Positions 1 through 10,700 are shown, counted from the first letter of the stretch. The stretch: 64,000 nt of DNA from Streptomyces melanogenes (GCF_014649795.1 NZ_BMTS01000008.1:62001-126000), one strand, 5' to 3'. Notes: generated from the letters alone by a model not told the origin. Translations and numbers: made by a program.

Positions 1-869
1 AGCAGCCGGTCGAACAGGAACCAGGTGGCGCACACCAGGTCGGCCGGGATGTGGGCGTCGCGCCGCTCGGCCACCTCGACGGTGAAGCCGAGCTCGCGCA
101 GCCGCCGGCACAGGTTGCCCATCGGGACCATGTTCAGGTGCTGGGGCTGGAACCAGGGCAGCCAGAGCCGGCCGAGCAGCCGCCCCGAGAGCGACTCGGG
201 GTCGGGGACCTCGATCAGCAGGTGCCCGCCGGGCGCCAACGCCCGGTGCGCGGCAGCGAGTTCGCGGTGCGGGTCGAGGGTGTGCTCCAGGTAGTGGAAC
301 ATGCTGACGGCGTCGTAGCGGCCCGCCATCTCCTCGGCGAGCTCCACGAACAGGCCCCGGTAGGCCTCCTCGATGCGGCCCTCCTTGGCCGCGAGCTCGA
401 CGCCCTCGCCCATGTCGAGGCCGTCGAACCGGGTGTCGGGCAGCACCTCCTTGGCGGTGGCGCAGAAGTGGCCGAGCGAGGTGCCGACGTCCAGCCACCG
501 GCCGGGCAGGGCGACGCGCCGCAGTGCGCGGGCGCTGCGACGGAACCGCTTCTTGCTGCCGTTGCCCTCGAACATCTTGGCGGTCGTCTCGGCGCCGAGT
601 CCGTCGTAGAAGTCCCGGTAGTAGAAGTCCAGGCCCTCCTGGCTCAGCCGCGGGTTCTGGAATATGTGACCGCAGCCGCGGCACCGGTCGAGGACGAACT
701 CGCCGGGCTTGCCCTGGATGAGGTCCGTGGTGCGGAACTTGCGGCGCAGGTCCGTGCCCAGGCACCAGGGGCAGTCGGTGCGCGCCGGCAGGAAGAAGCG
801 GCCGGTGCCACGGGCCAGTTCGTCCTGGTACGACGGGCGGAGTTCGGCGATCCGTTCGCTGTCGGGCAT
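1..869 (-). CDS. SAM-dependent methyltransferase with zinc knuckle, 3' end off the window
   Basis: This is a class I S-adenosylmethionine methyltransferase; about 289 residues are visible and the C-terminus lies beyond the left edge. Residues near 31 and 62 carry CPWC and CRGC, which together form a likely four-cysteine zinc knuckle. A Rossmann fold follows, with the SAM loop WLDVGTSLGHF near residue 123. The ATG at 869 is preceded by GAGAGGGA at good spacing. It lies 23 bp downstream of the glycosyltransferase gene on the same strand and is the last visible gene of the PKS operon. I infer that it methylates the polyketide product or its sugar. The family is clear; the substrate is unknown. 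Confidence 0.85.
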   Translation of the reverse strand, partial: MPDSERIAELRPSYQDELARGTGRFFLPARTDCPWCLGTDLRRKFRTTDLIQGKPGEFVLDRCRGCGHIFQNPRLSQEGLDFYYRDFYDGLGAETTAKMFEGNGSKKRFRRSARALRRVALPGRWLDVGTSLGHFCATAKEVLPDTRFDGLDMGEGVELAAKEGRIEEAYRGLFVELAEEMAGRYDAVSMFHYLEHTLDPHRELAAAHRALAPGGHLLIEVPDPESLSGRLLGRLWLPWFQPQHLNMVPMGNLCRRLRELGFTVEVAERRDAHIPADLVCATWFLFDRL

Positions 870-892
870 GTGCGTCCCTCTCTGTGGGGGCT

Positions 893-2089
893 CTATCGGG
901 GGCGCCCGGCGACGGGCGCCGCGGCGGCGAGCTTTTCGAGGTGGGTGGCGGCGGCCGACTCGCCGCCGGCGGCGCGGAAGGCGTCCCGGACGCGGCGGGC
1001 CGCGTCCCGGTAGCCCGGCTCGGTCACCACCGCGTCCAGGGCCGCGCCGATCCGCTCGCGCCCCGCCCGCGCGAACTTCACCCGCACCCCGGCTCCGGCG
1101 CCCACCACTTGGGACGCCACGACCGGCTGGTCGTCCCGGATCGGCGCGACCACCAGCGGCACCCCGTGCCACAGCGCCTCGGTGACGGTGTTGTGCCCGG
1201 CGTGGCAGACGACCGCCGACATCCGCTCTAGGAGGGCGACTTGCGGCAGCTGGGCCCTGACCAGCACATCGGGCCCGGGCGGCAGCGCCCCGAGCAGCCC
1301 GCCGGGGTCGCAGACCACCGCCCGCAGCTGTCCGGTGCGGGCGCGGACCGCCGCGACGCTCTCGGCGAGGAAGCGGCCGCCCGCGTCGGTGTTGGCCGTG
1401 CCGAGCGTGATCAGGACCGCCGCCGTGCCCGGCGCCAGGTCCAGCCACTGCCAGGGGAAGTCCCCGGCGGCGGTGCGCCGGACGGCCAGTGCGGGTCCGA
1501 CGAACCGCAGGTCCGTCTCGGGGGTGGTGTACGGGCCGGTCAGCTCGGGGGTGGTGAAGGCGAGGGTGAGGGCCGGGGAGAAGCGCGGGTCGTGGGTGGC
1601 GGCCGGGTCGCCGATGCGCCGCCTCAGCTCGCCGAGCAGCCCGGTGAGCCAGCTGTGCACACCGGGCAGTCCGGCCATGCTGTCGGTGAGCTCGGCCGAG
1701 GTGGTCGACGAGGTCGCGAAGGGCACACCGAGCCGCTCCGCCACCAGGGCGCCCGCCACGGTCTGCTGGTCGGCCACCACCACGTCCGGGCCGAACGCGG
1801 CGATCGCCGCCTCCACCCCGGGCGCCATCGCCTCGGCGAGCGGGCCGAGGAAGTCGGCCCACAGGAACTTCAGCGCCGCCACTCCGCGCAGCTGCGGCGG
1901 CCGTCCCGCGAGGCGGTCGGGCCCGGCGCAGGCATAGACCCGGGGCCGCTCCCCCACCAGCCGCTCGACGATCGCGGGCCGCCCCGCCCACGCCACCTCG
2001 TGGCCGCGCGCGGTCAGCTCGGCGGCGACGGCGGCCGCCGGGTTGATGTGCCCGGTCAGCGGCGGCACCACGAACAGGAAGCGGCTCAC
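893..2089 (-). CDS. MGT/UGT-type glycosyltransferase
   Basis: This 398-residue GT1-family (GT-B fold) glycosyltransferase resembles macrolide and sterol glycosyltransferases, which move a sugar from a nucleotide donor to a small-molecule acceptor. The N-terminus has the PPLTGHINP acceptor-domain start. The donor-binding signature VCHAGHNTVTEALWHGVPLV lies near residues 298-317, including the HAGH and E residues typical of the family. The GTG start overlaps the stop of the upstream hydrolase gene (GTGA at 2086-2089), so translation is probably coupled. In this operon it probably glycosylates the PKS-derived lipid. The sugar and acceptor cannot be read from the sequence. Confidence 0.9.
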   Translation of the reverse strand: MSRFLFVVPPLTGHINPAAAVAAELTARGHEVAWAGRPAIVERLVGERPRVYACAGPDRLAGRPPQLRGVAALKFLWADFLGPLAEAMAPGVEAAIAAFGPDVVVADQQTVAGALVAERLGVPFATSSTTSAELTDSMAGLPGVHSWLTGLLGELRRRIGDPAATHDPRFSPALTLAFTTPELTGPYTTPETDLRFVGPALAVRRTAAGDFPWQWLDLAPGTAAVLITLGTANTDAGGRFLAESVAAVRARTGQLRAVVCDPGGLLGALPPGPDVLVRAQLPQVALLERMSAVVCHAGHNTVTEALWHGVPLVVAPIRDDQPVVASQVVGAGAGVRVKFARAGRERIGAALDAVVTEPGYRDAARRVRDAFRAAGGESAAATHLEKLAAAAPVAGRPR

Positions 2090-2943
2090 CGGACCGGCCC
2101 CGGTCCACTGGGCTCGGGCGCGGCCCCGGCGTGCTCGCGGACCCAGTCCAGGGCGAGCCGCCCGACCGCGTCGGAGGCCTCGACCAGGACCGAGTGCTTC
2201 TGTCCCGGCACCACCGCGACCCGGCAGTGCGCCAGCAGCGACCGCAGCCGGGCGGACTCGGCCGCCACCAGCCCCTCCTGCCCGTTGACCAGCAGCACCG
2301 GACAGCGCACCCCGCCCAGCTGCTCGTCGGTGAGCACCCGTCCGGTGGGCATGTCCTCGGCGATGGTGGTGGCGCGTACGAGCCGGGCGGCGGCCCGGCC
2401 GAGGCGGCGGATGTGAGCGTCGTGGCGGGCGTCGCCGGTCCGGGTCGAGGAGAGCGTCCCGTACTGCTCGGTGAACCACACCAGCGCCTCGTCGTCGCCC
2501 ATGTCCCCGGCGTGGCGCAGGGCGGACGTCATCGTGTGCGACCAGGCCCGGCTGGCGGGCCCCGACTCGACCACGGTGACGGTGGCGACGCGCTCGGGCC
2601 GGTGGACGACGAAGTCGAGGGCGACCGTGCCACCGAAGGAGTTGCCGACGAGGTGGACGGGGTGGGCGATGCCCAGTTCGTCGAGGAGTGCGTCGAGGTC
2701 GGCGGTGAAGTCCTCCAGGGCGTAGCCGCTGGGCGGGCGTTCGCTGCGGCCGTGTCCCCGCAGGTCGTACATGACGGCGTCGAACCCGGCCTCGGCGAAC
2801 CTGGGGCCGAGGGTGAAGTAGTAGCTGGCGAGGCTGTCGATGAAGGCGCCGTGGACGAACACCACGGTCGCGTCCGGCCGTCGGTGGGGCGGGCGCAGCC
2901 GCTGGACGTGCAGGCCGAGACCGTTGGCGCGGATCATGACCAT
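2086..2943 (-). CDS. Alpha/beta hydrolase, possible chain-release enzyme
   Basis: This 285-residue alpha/beta hydrolase has the oxyanion HG motif (VFVHGAF, near residue 31), the nucleophile elbow GNSFGG near residue 99, and a C-terminal catalytic His in GQKHSV near residue 250. The PKS proteins here carry no thioesterase domain, so this enzyme may release or edit the finished chain; that role is inference. The start at 2943 is chosen because GGGAG lies 7 bases upstream. An alternative ATG at 2937 forms an ATGA overlap with the ACP stop. The 3' end overlaps the glycosyltransferase start. Confidence 0.85.
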   Translation of the reverse strand: MVMIRANGLGLHVQRLRPPHRRPDATVVFVHGAFIDSLASYYFTLGPRFAEAGFDAVMYDLRGHGRSERPPSGYALEDFTADLDALLDELGIAHPVHLVGNSFGGTVALDFVVHRPERVATVTVVESGPASRAWSHTMTSALRHAGDMGDDEALVWFTEQYGTLSSTRTGDARHDAHIRRLGRAAARLVRATTIAEDMPTGRVLTDEQLGGVRCPVLLVNGQEGLVAAESARLRSLLAHCRVAVVPGQKHSVLVEASDAVGRLALDWVREHAGAAPEPSGPGPVR

Positions 2944-3287
2944 CGGGCGGCTCCCGCTTCCGGGGCCGTGCCGAGGCTGTGCAGGACGTGGTCGACGAGC
3001 CGGCCGACGGACAGCGCGATGACCTCGTCGATCTCCAGGGAGGCCACGAACTCGGCGAAGTTGACCTGTTCGCCGTACCGCTCCTGGAGGTGTCCGGACA
3101 GCATGACGAGATCGATGCTCTCCAGCTCCAGGTCGTCGCCGAACAGGGTCTCGGGGCGGATGTCGGCGGGGTCGGGAGCGTAGTCCCCGAGCACCTCCAC
3201 GATCAGCCCGGCGATCTCGGCCAGGACCTGCTCCTCGTCCGGCGGGGCGAGCGGGACGGGGCCGGGCGGCCGTTCGCTGGTGGTCAC
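2934..3287 (-). CDS. Free-standing acyl carrier protein
   Basis: This 117-residue protein contains one carrier-protein helix bundle. The phosphopantetheine attachment serine lies in DDLELESIDLVML, at about residue 57. The disordered N-terminal 18 residues are proline-rich. It is encoded between the KS-AT-DH-PPTase subunit and the hydrolase, with a GTGA overlap (3284-3287) at its start and an overlap at its end. It may supply the starter unit or carry the finished chain to the hydrolase. The PPTase domain of the upstream protein is the obvious candidate to activate it. The motif is of the general ESI/DSL type and differs from the SIDSIKR motif of the ACP inside the large PKS, which suggests separate roles. 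Confidence 0.9.
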   Translation of the reverse strand: MTTSERPPGPVPLAPPDEEQVLAEIAGLIVEVLGDYAPDPADIRPETLFGDDLELESIDLVMLSGHLQERYGEQVNFAEFVASLEIDEVIALSVGRLVDHVLHSLGTAPEAGAARWS

Positions 3288-6200
3288 TGGGCGTTCTCCT
3301 CAAGGGTCGTCGCAGCCGTGGTCCAGGCCACGACATGGGTGGGGTCGACGAGCGTGCAGTGGACGTGGTGGGGGCGGCCGTCGACGGTGACGGTGAGCGA
3401 GTCGGAGGCGGCCCCGGTCACCTCGAAGGCGTGCGGCCGCCCCCCGAACCCGGTGCCCTCCGCCTTGGCGACGGCCTCCTTGGCCGTCCAGAACCGGGTG
3501 AACCAGAGGGCCTCGGGCTCCCCGGATCCGGCCACGAGCCGGGCCAGCAGGGCGAGTTCACGGGGGCCGAGGGCGACGCGGTGGGTCTCGGGGGTGCGGT
3601 CCGCGACCTCTTCGATGTCGATACCGACGCCGTTCGCGTACGAGCCGGGGCTCGCGGGGCGTACGAGTGCGACCGCCAGATCGCCCCGGTGGGCGAGGGA
3701 GAGGTCGAGCGCCGGGAGCGTACGGCCGTGCACCCCCACGGCACGGGGCCGCCCCGACTCCTCGTTCACGATCTCGATCTCGGCCGGGAACACCGCACCC
3801 TCGCCGCGCTCCCACAGCCACCGCCGCACCGCGTCCTTGGCGGCGATCCGGCCGAGCAGCCACTGCCGCCGGCCACGCGGCGGCTTCTTCTCGTACGCCT
3901 CGCGCTCGGCCCGGCCCAGCTGTATGCGCATCAGCAGGTCGCGCGATGCCGGGTCCGGCCACACGTCCCGCAGCAGGCACCAGCCGCCGGGCCGGGCCTC
4001 TGCCAGGGCCAGGTGCTCGGGGTAGCCGCCGGACCTGCGTGCGTCGAGCCCGGAGAAACGGCGGTCGCGCCAGCCGGAGAGCTCCGCCCACACCGTCCCG
4101 CCGGGCAGGGTGAGCCGGACGTCGGCGAGGAGGGTGTCCTCGGTGAGCGAGGTGATGACGGCGTGGCAGCCGACGGGGGTCCCGGGCTGCGGGGGCGGCC
4201 CGAAGAAGCGGGCCTCCTCCAGCGCTACGGGGAAGATCACGGTCCGGGTGGGGTGGGTCGACATCAGCCAGTAGCCGAGGAGTTGGCCCACGTTGTCGAG
4301 GAGCGCGCCCGGCGCGGAGGGCGTGGTGATGGTGCCCCGGACGTGGCGGGGCCCGACCCCGCGCAGCGCGGTGACGCCCTGGAAGGCGGGCCCGTGGAAC
4401 ATCCACCGGTCCTCGTAGAGCTGGGCCGCCGCGATGTCGGGCGGGCGCTCGTCGGCCGCGTCCAGCGGGGGTGCGGGCGGCGGGGCCGGATAGCCGGGGG
4501 CGAGCTCGACGCTCGCGCGAGCGTAGGGCCCGAACGCGACCGCCCACCGCCCGGGGCCGTCCGGCCGGGCGGTGACCGTCACGTCCACGGCCGGGACGGC
4601 GTTGACCCACCTCTCCAGCCGCACGTCGTGGACGGCGACGGCCCGCTGCCCGGGCGCGGCCCGCTCGGCCGCGGCCATCAGATGGTGCAGGACGGTGGTG
4701 GCGGGGACGACCGGATGCCGGTCGGCGAGCTCGGGCCATCCGGGCCGCTGCGGGAAGAAGCAGTGGTCGAGGAGGTAGGGCATGTCAGTGGTGGAGACGC
4801 GGAGTTGGGTGCGGTGCTCGCCCTCGGGGGGCGGGGTGACCGTGTCGGGTGCGGCTTGCGCCCCCCGTGGGCCCGCCGCCTCCAGGACCGCCGCCACACT
4901 GTCCGCCGTCTCCCGCATCAGCGCGTCGAGCTCTGCCGCGACGGGGTGGCGCCGGGTGAGCGACTCCCCCAAAAGTCCCGCTGATATGGGGTGTTCGACC
5001 CGGTTGGCCGTACGAGAGGGGCTCAGCTCCGCACGTAACTCCTCCACCCGACGGGGATCCAGGGGAACCAGCGCCGCTCCGAGGTCGAGGGGGATCGGGG
5101 CGGCGGAGGAGCGCGGACCTTCCCGCCCGGCGGGCGACAGCGCATACCCCTCCGCCCACAGCCCCGTCTCCACCCGCAGCAGCTGCGCCAGCCCGCCGCG
5201 CCGGGGCGAGTTGGCGGAGAGCGTGAGGTGGTCGCGGGTCTTGAGGGTGTCGTCGATCAGTGACGTCAGACGGCCCGTGCCCACCTGGACGAAGGCGCGG
5301 AAGCCCGCCGCGTACAGGGCGTCGATCAGCGGCCGGAACCGTACCGGCTCCAGAAGGTGGCGGACGAACAGGGCACGGACCTCGTCGGGGTCGGCCGGGA
5401 ACGGGGCCGCCGTGGTGCCGGACCAGACCGGGACCCGCTGCGGAAGGATCTCCGCCGCGTCCACGCCCCGTTTCATGGGGCCCAGATAGGGGGCGAGCAT
5501 CGGCGTGTGGAAGCCGGAGCGGAACGGGAGCACCTGGCAGATCACGCGCTCGGCCCGGAGCTTCGCCGCGAACTCCTCGACCGGCGCTTCCGGGCCGCAC
5601 ACCATCGACTGGCCGGGCGAGTTGTCGTGCGAGAGGACGAGGTCCGGCCAGTCATCGAGCGCCTGGCTCACCCGGGCCGCCGGTGCGCCGATCGCGGCGA
5701 ACGCCAGGCCCGGCACCCGCAGCGAGTCCGGGTCGAAGGAGGCGAAGAAGGCGTCCGCCTTGTCGGCGGCGAACATGCCGCCCGCGATCATCGCCGCCCA
5801 CTCCCCGACGCTGTGTCCGGCGACCCCGTCGGGCCGGACGCCGAGCCCGCGCAGGGCCTCGTCGAGGACCCGGCCGACGCGGAGCACGCCGAGCCCGTGC
5901 CGGGCGACGTCGGTCGCCCCGGTGTACGTACGGCCCGGCAGCCGCAGCCCGTAGTGCTCGGCCACCTCGTCCACCCGGGGCGCGAACTCGGCCTCCAGAC
6001 CCGGGAAGACGAACGCCACCTTGCCCCCGCCCGCCTCCCCGAGCAGCGGGCGCGGGGCGAACCAGACGTCGCTGCGGCCGCGCCACGGGCGGCCCTGGGC
6101 CACCGCGCGGCGGGCGAGCGCCAGCCGCTTGGCGGTCGGGTCGACGATGCCGAGCCGGGCCGTGGGCGTGCCGAGCCGGTACGGGGCGGCGCCCCGCTCC

Positions 6201-7750
6201 CGTACCGTCGCGTCGTCCGCGTCCAGGGCCCGGGCCAGGTCCTCCGCCGTGGCGGCGGTCAGGCGCAGCACGTGCTCCGGTTCGCGCACGGCCGCCCGGC
6301 GCCGGGCGGGCACGGCTCCCGGTGCCTGTTCCAGGACCACGTGGGCGTTGATCCCGCCGAAGCCGAAGGCGTTGACGGCGGCCCTGCGCAGCGGCCCCTC
6401 CCAGGGGCGGGCGGCCGCCGTCGGGCGGAACCGGGTGCGGGCGAGGGCGGGGTGCGGGTCGTCGCAGTGCAGGGTCGGCAGCAGGGTCGCGTGGTGCACG
6501 GCGAGGGCCGCCTTCACCAGTCCGGCGACGCCCGCCGCGGGCATGCAGTGGCCGATCATCGACTTCACCGAGCCGATGACGGGCGCGGCCGGGCCGTCCG
6601 CGCCCGGCCCGAACACCTCGGCCAGCGTGGCCAGTTCGGCCGCGTCGCCCGCCGGGGTGCCGGTGCCGTGCGCCTCCAGGAGGCCGAGGGAGCCGGGGTC
6701 GCGGGGTTCGAGCCCGGCTGCCCGCCAGGCCTGGCGGACCGCGCGGGTCTGGCCGCCCGGGTCGGGGTTCATCAGCCCCGCGGCGCGGCCGTCGCCCGCG
6801 ACGCCGGTGCCGCGGATCACCGCATACACCCGGTCGCCGTCGCGTTCGGCGTCCGCGAGGCGCTTGAGGACGACGACGCCGGTGCCCTCGCCGATGAGGA
6901 TGCCGTCGGCGGCCGCGTGGAAGGGGCGGCTGCGCTGGCTCGGCGAGAGGGCGCGGAGCTGGGCGAAGACGCTCCACAGCGTGATGTCGTGGCAGTGGTG
7001 GACGCCGCCCGCGAGCATCAGGTCGCAGCGGCCCGAGGCCAGTTCGCCCACCGCCTGGTCGACCGCGATCAGCGAGGACGCGCAGGCCGCGTCCACGGTG
7101 TACGCCGGGCCCCGCAGGTCCAGGCGGTTGGCGATGCGGGAGGCCGCCAGGTTGGGGACGAGCCCGATGGCCGACTCCGGGTGCTCGGGTCCCAGCGTCT
7201 CGGTGAAGGCGGCCCGCACCCGGTCGAGCTGGTCAGGCGCGAGGTGGGGCAGCAGTTCGCCCAGGGTGCGCGTCAACTGGTGTGCGGTGCGCACCCGTTG
7301 ATCGAGGCGGACGAGGCCCGGGTTGAGGTAGCCGCCCCGGCCCAGGACCACCCCGACCCGGCCGCGCTCGGGCAGCCGCTCCTCGCCGCCCGCGTCCGCG
7401 ATCGCCCGGGCCGCCACCGAGAGTGCGATGAGCTGGTCGGGCTCGGTGCCCGCGACCGAGCTCGGCATGATGCCGAAGCGGGCGGCGTCGACCTCGGCGA
7501 GGCCGTCCACGAAGCCGCCGCGCCGGCAGTAGATCCGGTCGGCGGCGCCGCCCGGGTCGCCGGGCCGGTAGTACACCGGGTCCCAGCGCCCCTCGGGCAC
7601 GTCCCGTACGGCGTCCACACCGTCGACGAGGTTGCGCCAGTACGCGTCCAGGTCCTTGGCGCCGGGCAGCAGCACGGCCATGCCGACGATGGCGACGGGG
7701 ACTTGACGCTCACTCACATCCGTCGCCGCAAATGACGTCTCGCCGGTCAT
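3284..7750 (-). CDS. PUFA-type PKS subunit: KS-AT-DH-PPTase
   Basis: This 1488-residue polyketide synthase subunit has a ketosynthase at about residues 16-465 (active Cys in VDAACASS near 222, His in EAHGTGTPAGD and GSVKSMIGH). An acyltransferase fold spans about 575-870, with GHSVGEW near 645. A double-hotdog dehydratase spans about 985-1240, with LLDHCFF in the first half and LLDNVGQ in the second. A Sfp-like phosphopantetheinyl transferase occupies about 1300-1488 (GVGIDIEEV near 1375, WTAKEAVAKAEG near 1418). The AT lacks the Arg about 25 residues after the catalytic Ser that normally binds the malonyl carboxylate. It may therefore be a starter or transfer AT, as proposed for PfaB-like proteins. 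One TTA codon lies at residue 905. The gene starts 1 bp after the upstream PKS stop. Confidence 0.92.
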   Translation of the reverse strand: MTGETSFAATDVSERQVPVAIVGMAVLLPGAKDLDAYWRNLVDGVDAVRDVPEGRWDPVYYRPGDPGGAADRIYCRRGGFVDGLAEVDAARFGIMPSSVAGTEPDQLIALSVAARAIADAGGEERLPERGRVGVVLGRGGYLNPGLVRLDQRVRTAHQLTRTLGELLPHLAPDQLDRVRAAFTETLGPEHPESAIGLVPNLAASRIANRLDLRGPAYTVDAACASSLIAVDQAVGELASGRCDLMLAGGVHHCHDITLWSVFAQLRALSPSQRSRPFHAAADGILIGEGTGVVVLKRLADAERDGDRVYAVIRGTGVAGDGRAAGLMNPDPGGQTRAVRQAWRAAGLEPRDPGSLGLLEAHGTGTPAGDAAELATLAEVFGPGADGPAAPVIGSVKSMIGHCMPAAGVAGLVKAALAVHHATLLPTLHCDDPHPALARTRFRPTAAARPWEGPLRRAAVNAFGFGGINAHVVLEQAPGAVPARRRAAVREPEHVLRLTAATAEDLARALDADDATVRERGAAPYRLGTPTARLGIVDPTAKRLALARRAVAQGRPWRGRSDVWFAPRPLLGEAGGGKVAFVFPGLEAEFAPRVDEVAEHYGLRLPGRTYTGATDVARHGLGVLRVGRVLDEALRGLGVRPDGVAGHSVGEWAAMIAGGMFAADKADAFFASFDPDSLRVPGLAFAAIGAPAARVSQALDDWPDLVLSHDNSPGQSMVCGPEAPVEEFAAKLRAERVICQVLPFRSGFHTPMLAPYLGPMKRGVDAAEILPQRVPVWSGTTAAPFPADPDEVRALFVRHLLEPVRFRPLIDALYAAGFRAFVQVGTGRLTSLIDDTLKTRDHLTLSANSPRRGGLAQLLRVETGLWAEGYALSPAGREGPRSSAAPIPLDLGAALVPLDPRRVEELRAELSPSRTANRVEHPISAGLLGESLTRRHPVAAELDALMRETADSVAAVLEAAGPRGAQAAPDTVTPPPEGEHRTQLRVSTTDMPYLLDHCFFPQRPGWPELADRHPVVPATTVLHHLMAAAERAAPGQRAVAVHDVRLERWVNAVPAVDVTVTARPDGPGRWAVAFGPYARASVELAPGYPAPPPAPPLDAADERPPDIAAAQLYEDRWMFHGPAFQGVTALRGVGPRHVRGTITTPSAPGALLDNVGQLLGYWLMSTHPTRTVIFPVALEEARFFGPPPQPGTPVGCHAVITSLTEDTLLADVRLTLPGGTVWAELSGWRDRRFSGLDARRSGGYPEHLALAEARPGGWCLLRDVWPDPASRDLLMRIQLGRAEREAYEKKPPRGRRQWLLGRIAAKDAVRRWLWERGEGAVFPAEIEIVNEESGRPRAVGVHGRTLPALDLSLAHRGDLAVALVRPASPGSYANGVGIDIEEVADRTPETHRVALGPRELALLARLVAGSGEPEALWFTRFWTAKEAVAKAEGTGFGGRPHAFEVTGAASDSLTVTVDGRPHHVHCTLVDPTHVVAWTTAATTLEENAQ
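5036..5038 (-). other. In-frame TTA (bldA) codon, PKS codon 905
   Basis: The minus-strand codons read GAG GAG TTA CGT GCG, encoding EELRA in the linker after the AT domain. In Streptomyces TTA is read only by the bldA tRNA, so synthesis of this subunit should depend on development. It is the second TTA codon in the operon. Confidence 0.85.
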
Positions 7751-7751
7751 G

Positions 7752-10700
7752 TCACCAGCCCGACGCCGTGTAGACCACGGACGTGGTCGACGCGTCGCCC
7801 CAGGCCAGCTCCCGCAGCAGGGCGAGTGCGCCCTCCTCGCGGTCGATGAGGGCCACCCCGCGCCGGGCGTACTCGCGGGCGAGGTGCGGGGTGACCATGC
7901 CGCCGTGCACCCCGGACGGCGCCCACGGCCCCCAGTGCACGGTCAGCGCCCGCCGCCCGGTGCGCCGCGCCCACCGCTCGCCGAGGGCCGCGAGCGCGTC
8001 GTTGGCGGCGGCGTAGTCGCTCTGCCCCCGGTTGCCGAGGACGGCGGAGACACTGCCGAACAGGACGGCCGTCCGGGGGCCGTGGGGCAGTTGGGAAGCG
8101 GCGTCGAGCAAAGCGCGGGCGCCGTCCGTCTTCGTCGCGTACACCCGCCGGAACGACTCGGGGTCCTTCTCCTCGATGAGCCGGTCCTCGATCACGCCCG
8201 CCGCGTACACGACCACGTCGATGCGCCCGTGCTCCGCCTGGATCTCCTTGACGGCCTGGGCCACGGCACCGCCGTCGCACATGTCGGCGACGCGGTACGC
8301 GGCGGGGCTGCCCAGCCTCCCCAACCGGTCCAGGGTGTCGGTGACTTCACGGCCCGCGAGGACGTTCCTGACCTCGCGCTCGATCGCGGCGGCGGCAAGC
8401 TCGCCCCGGGCGGCGAGCAGCGCCCGCAGCGCGGCCGCGTCGGCGGCGCCCGCGAGCTCCGGGTCCTCGGGCCCGGTCGGCAGCGGGGTCCTGCCCAGGA
8501 GCTCGATCCGGCAGCGCGAGGCCGCCGCGAGCGCCAGGGCGAAGTCGGCGGTGATCCCGCGCGCGCCTCCGGCGAGCACGACGACGGAGTCCCGGTCGAG
8601 CCCGAGCGCCGCCGCTTCGGCGGCCCCGTCCCCGGCGGGCCCCGCACCGGTCCGCGCCAGCCCGCCGAGTGCGCGCTCCACGAGCTCGTACCCGCACCGC
8701 CCGGCGTCGGTGCGCACCACGACGGGGGCGCGGTCCTCGGCGTACAGCTCGGCCAGCAGGAGGTCGGCCCGCCGCGCGGCCGTGGCCGCCGGGTCCAGGT
8801 CGACGACGCGGGCGGCGAGGTCGCCGTACTCCCGCCCGATGGTCCGGAACAGCCCGTGCAGCCCCGCCCCCGCGTCCTCTCCGGTGCCGGGCGCGGTCCT
8901 GCCGCAGATCAGCCATCGGGGGCCGAGGCGCAGTGCGGCCCGGAAGACCTCGAAGGCCCCGGGGAGCAGCGCCTCGCCACCGTCCGACGGGGCCACGGCT
9001 CCCAGGTGGAAGACGCCGTCGAGGGGCCCGTCGGCCGGGTCGAGCCGCCGGTCCGTGTCGTACGCGACGGCCTCCGCACCCCGGTCCCTCAGCCGGGCCG
9101 CCAGCTCCTCGGCGGTCGCACCGCCGCCGAGCAGGGCGAAGCGCCTGCCGTGGAGGTCGGCGTCGGGTGGGGTGACGGGCACGTCGAGGGGCGTCTCCTC
9201 CAAGAGGAAGCGGCGCGGGGCGACACCGTGGACGGGCTCGGGTTCGGGTTCGGGTTCGGCAATCGCGGGCTCGGCCGGGGTCTCGTGCCCGGTGATCCAC
9301 TCCGTGATCGCGGCGACCGTACGGGCCCGGGACAGCTCCTCCATCTCCGCGTCGTCGAAGGTGCGGGTCCCCGCGAGGTGGCGGGCCAGCTCGCCGACGA
9401 TCTCGGTGCGCTTGATGGAGTCGATGCTCAGGTCCGCTTCGAGGTCCAGATCAGGTTCGATCATGTCGACGGGGTAGCCGGTGCGTTCGCTGATGACGGT
9501 GAGCACGGCCTGCTCGATGTCGACCACGACCGGACGTGGGGCTTCCTCGGGCACCACCGCAACCTGTACGACGGGGTCCGTGCGAGGCGGGACCGGCGGC
9601 GGGGACGCGACACCGCCCGTCGCCCCCAAGTGCGTGAGCAGGACGTCTCGTTGGGCCGCGACCAGCTCGCGTGTCGTGCGCAGGAAGTCCGCGATGAGGT
9701 CGTGCTGGGAGGGGCTGTCGCGCGTCACCGTGTTCGTCTCCAGACTGACCCGTCGGGCCGGTTGCAGGGCTCCGGGCAGCAGCTCGCCGGAGCGGGTGCG
9801 GACCAGGTGGCCGTCCACGGTCCAGCCGGGCGGCTCCGGCCTCTCGATGACCGCGCCCCGGCCCTGGAGGAGCCGCCCGGCGCGCACCGGCACACCCGCG
9901 ACCGCCAGCCGCGCCAGCGACTCCAGCAGGCCGCGCAGCCCGGCGCCGGGGCGGGGCTCGCAGGCGACCGCGAGGTGCGGCCGGTCGCCCAGGATCTGGC
10001 CGACGAGGCCGGTCAGCACCGTGCCCGGGCCCGCCTCGACGAAGATCCGCGCCCCCGCCGCGTACATCGCCTCGACCTGCTCGGCGAACCGCACCGGCGA
10101 CCCGATCTGCGCGGCCAGTTCGGCGCGTACGGCATCGGGCCGGGCCGGATAGATCGCGGCCGTCCGGTTGCTCCAGACCGGGAACTCCGGCGCCCTGACC
10201 GTGTGCCGGGCCAGGGCCGGGGCGAACCGTTCGCCCGCACCGGCGACCAGCGGACTGTGGAAGGCGCAGGCGACCGGGATGCGCCGCACGGTGAGTCCCG
10301 CGCCCCGGAGGTGGTCCAGCGCCTCGTTCACCAGGGCGGTGGGGCCGGAGACGATGGTCTGGCGGGGGCCGTTGCGGTTGGCCGCGACGACCTGACCGGT
10401 CAGCCCCGCCCCGGCGAGGACGCGCTCCACCTCGGCGGGGGCGGCCACGACCGCCGCCATGGTGCCGGGGTCCTCGCCGAGCGAGCCGAGGATCGACTCG
10501 GCCCGGCGGGCGCTCAGGTCGAGCAGCGCGTCGGGAGCGAGGGCTCCGGCAGCCGCCAGGGCCACCAGCTCCCCGTAGGAGTGCCCGCCCGCCATATCGG
10601 GTCGCACGCCTGCCCGTTCCAGAACATGACTCATCGTCAGCCCGACGATCCCCAGGGCTGGTTGAGCCATCCGCGTGTCCTTCAGTGCCTCCTGCTGGCG

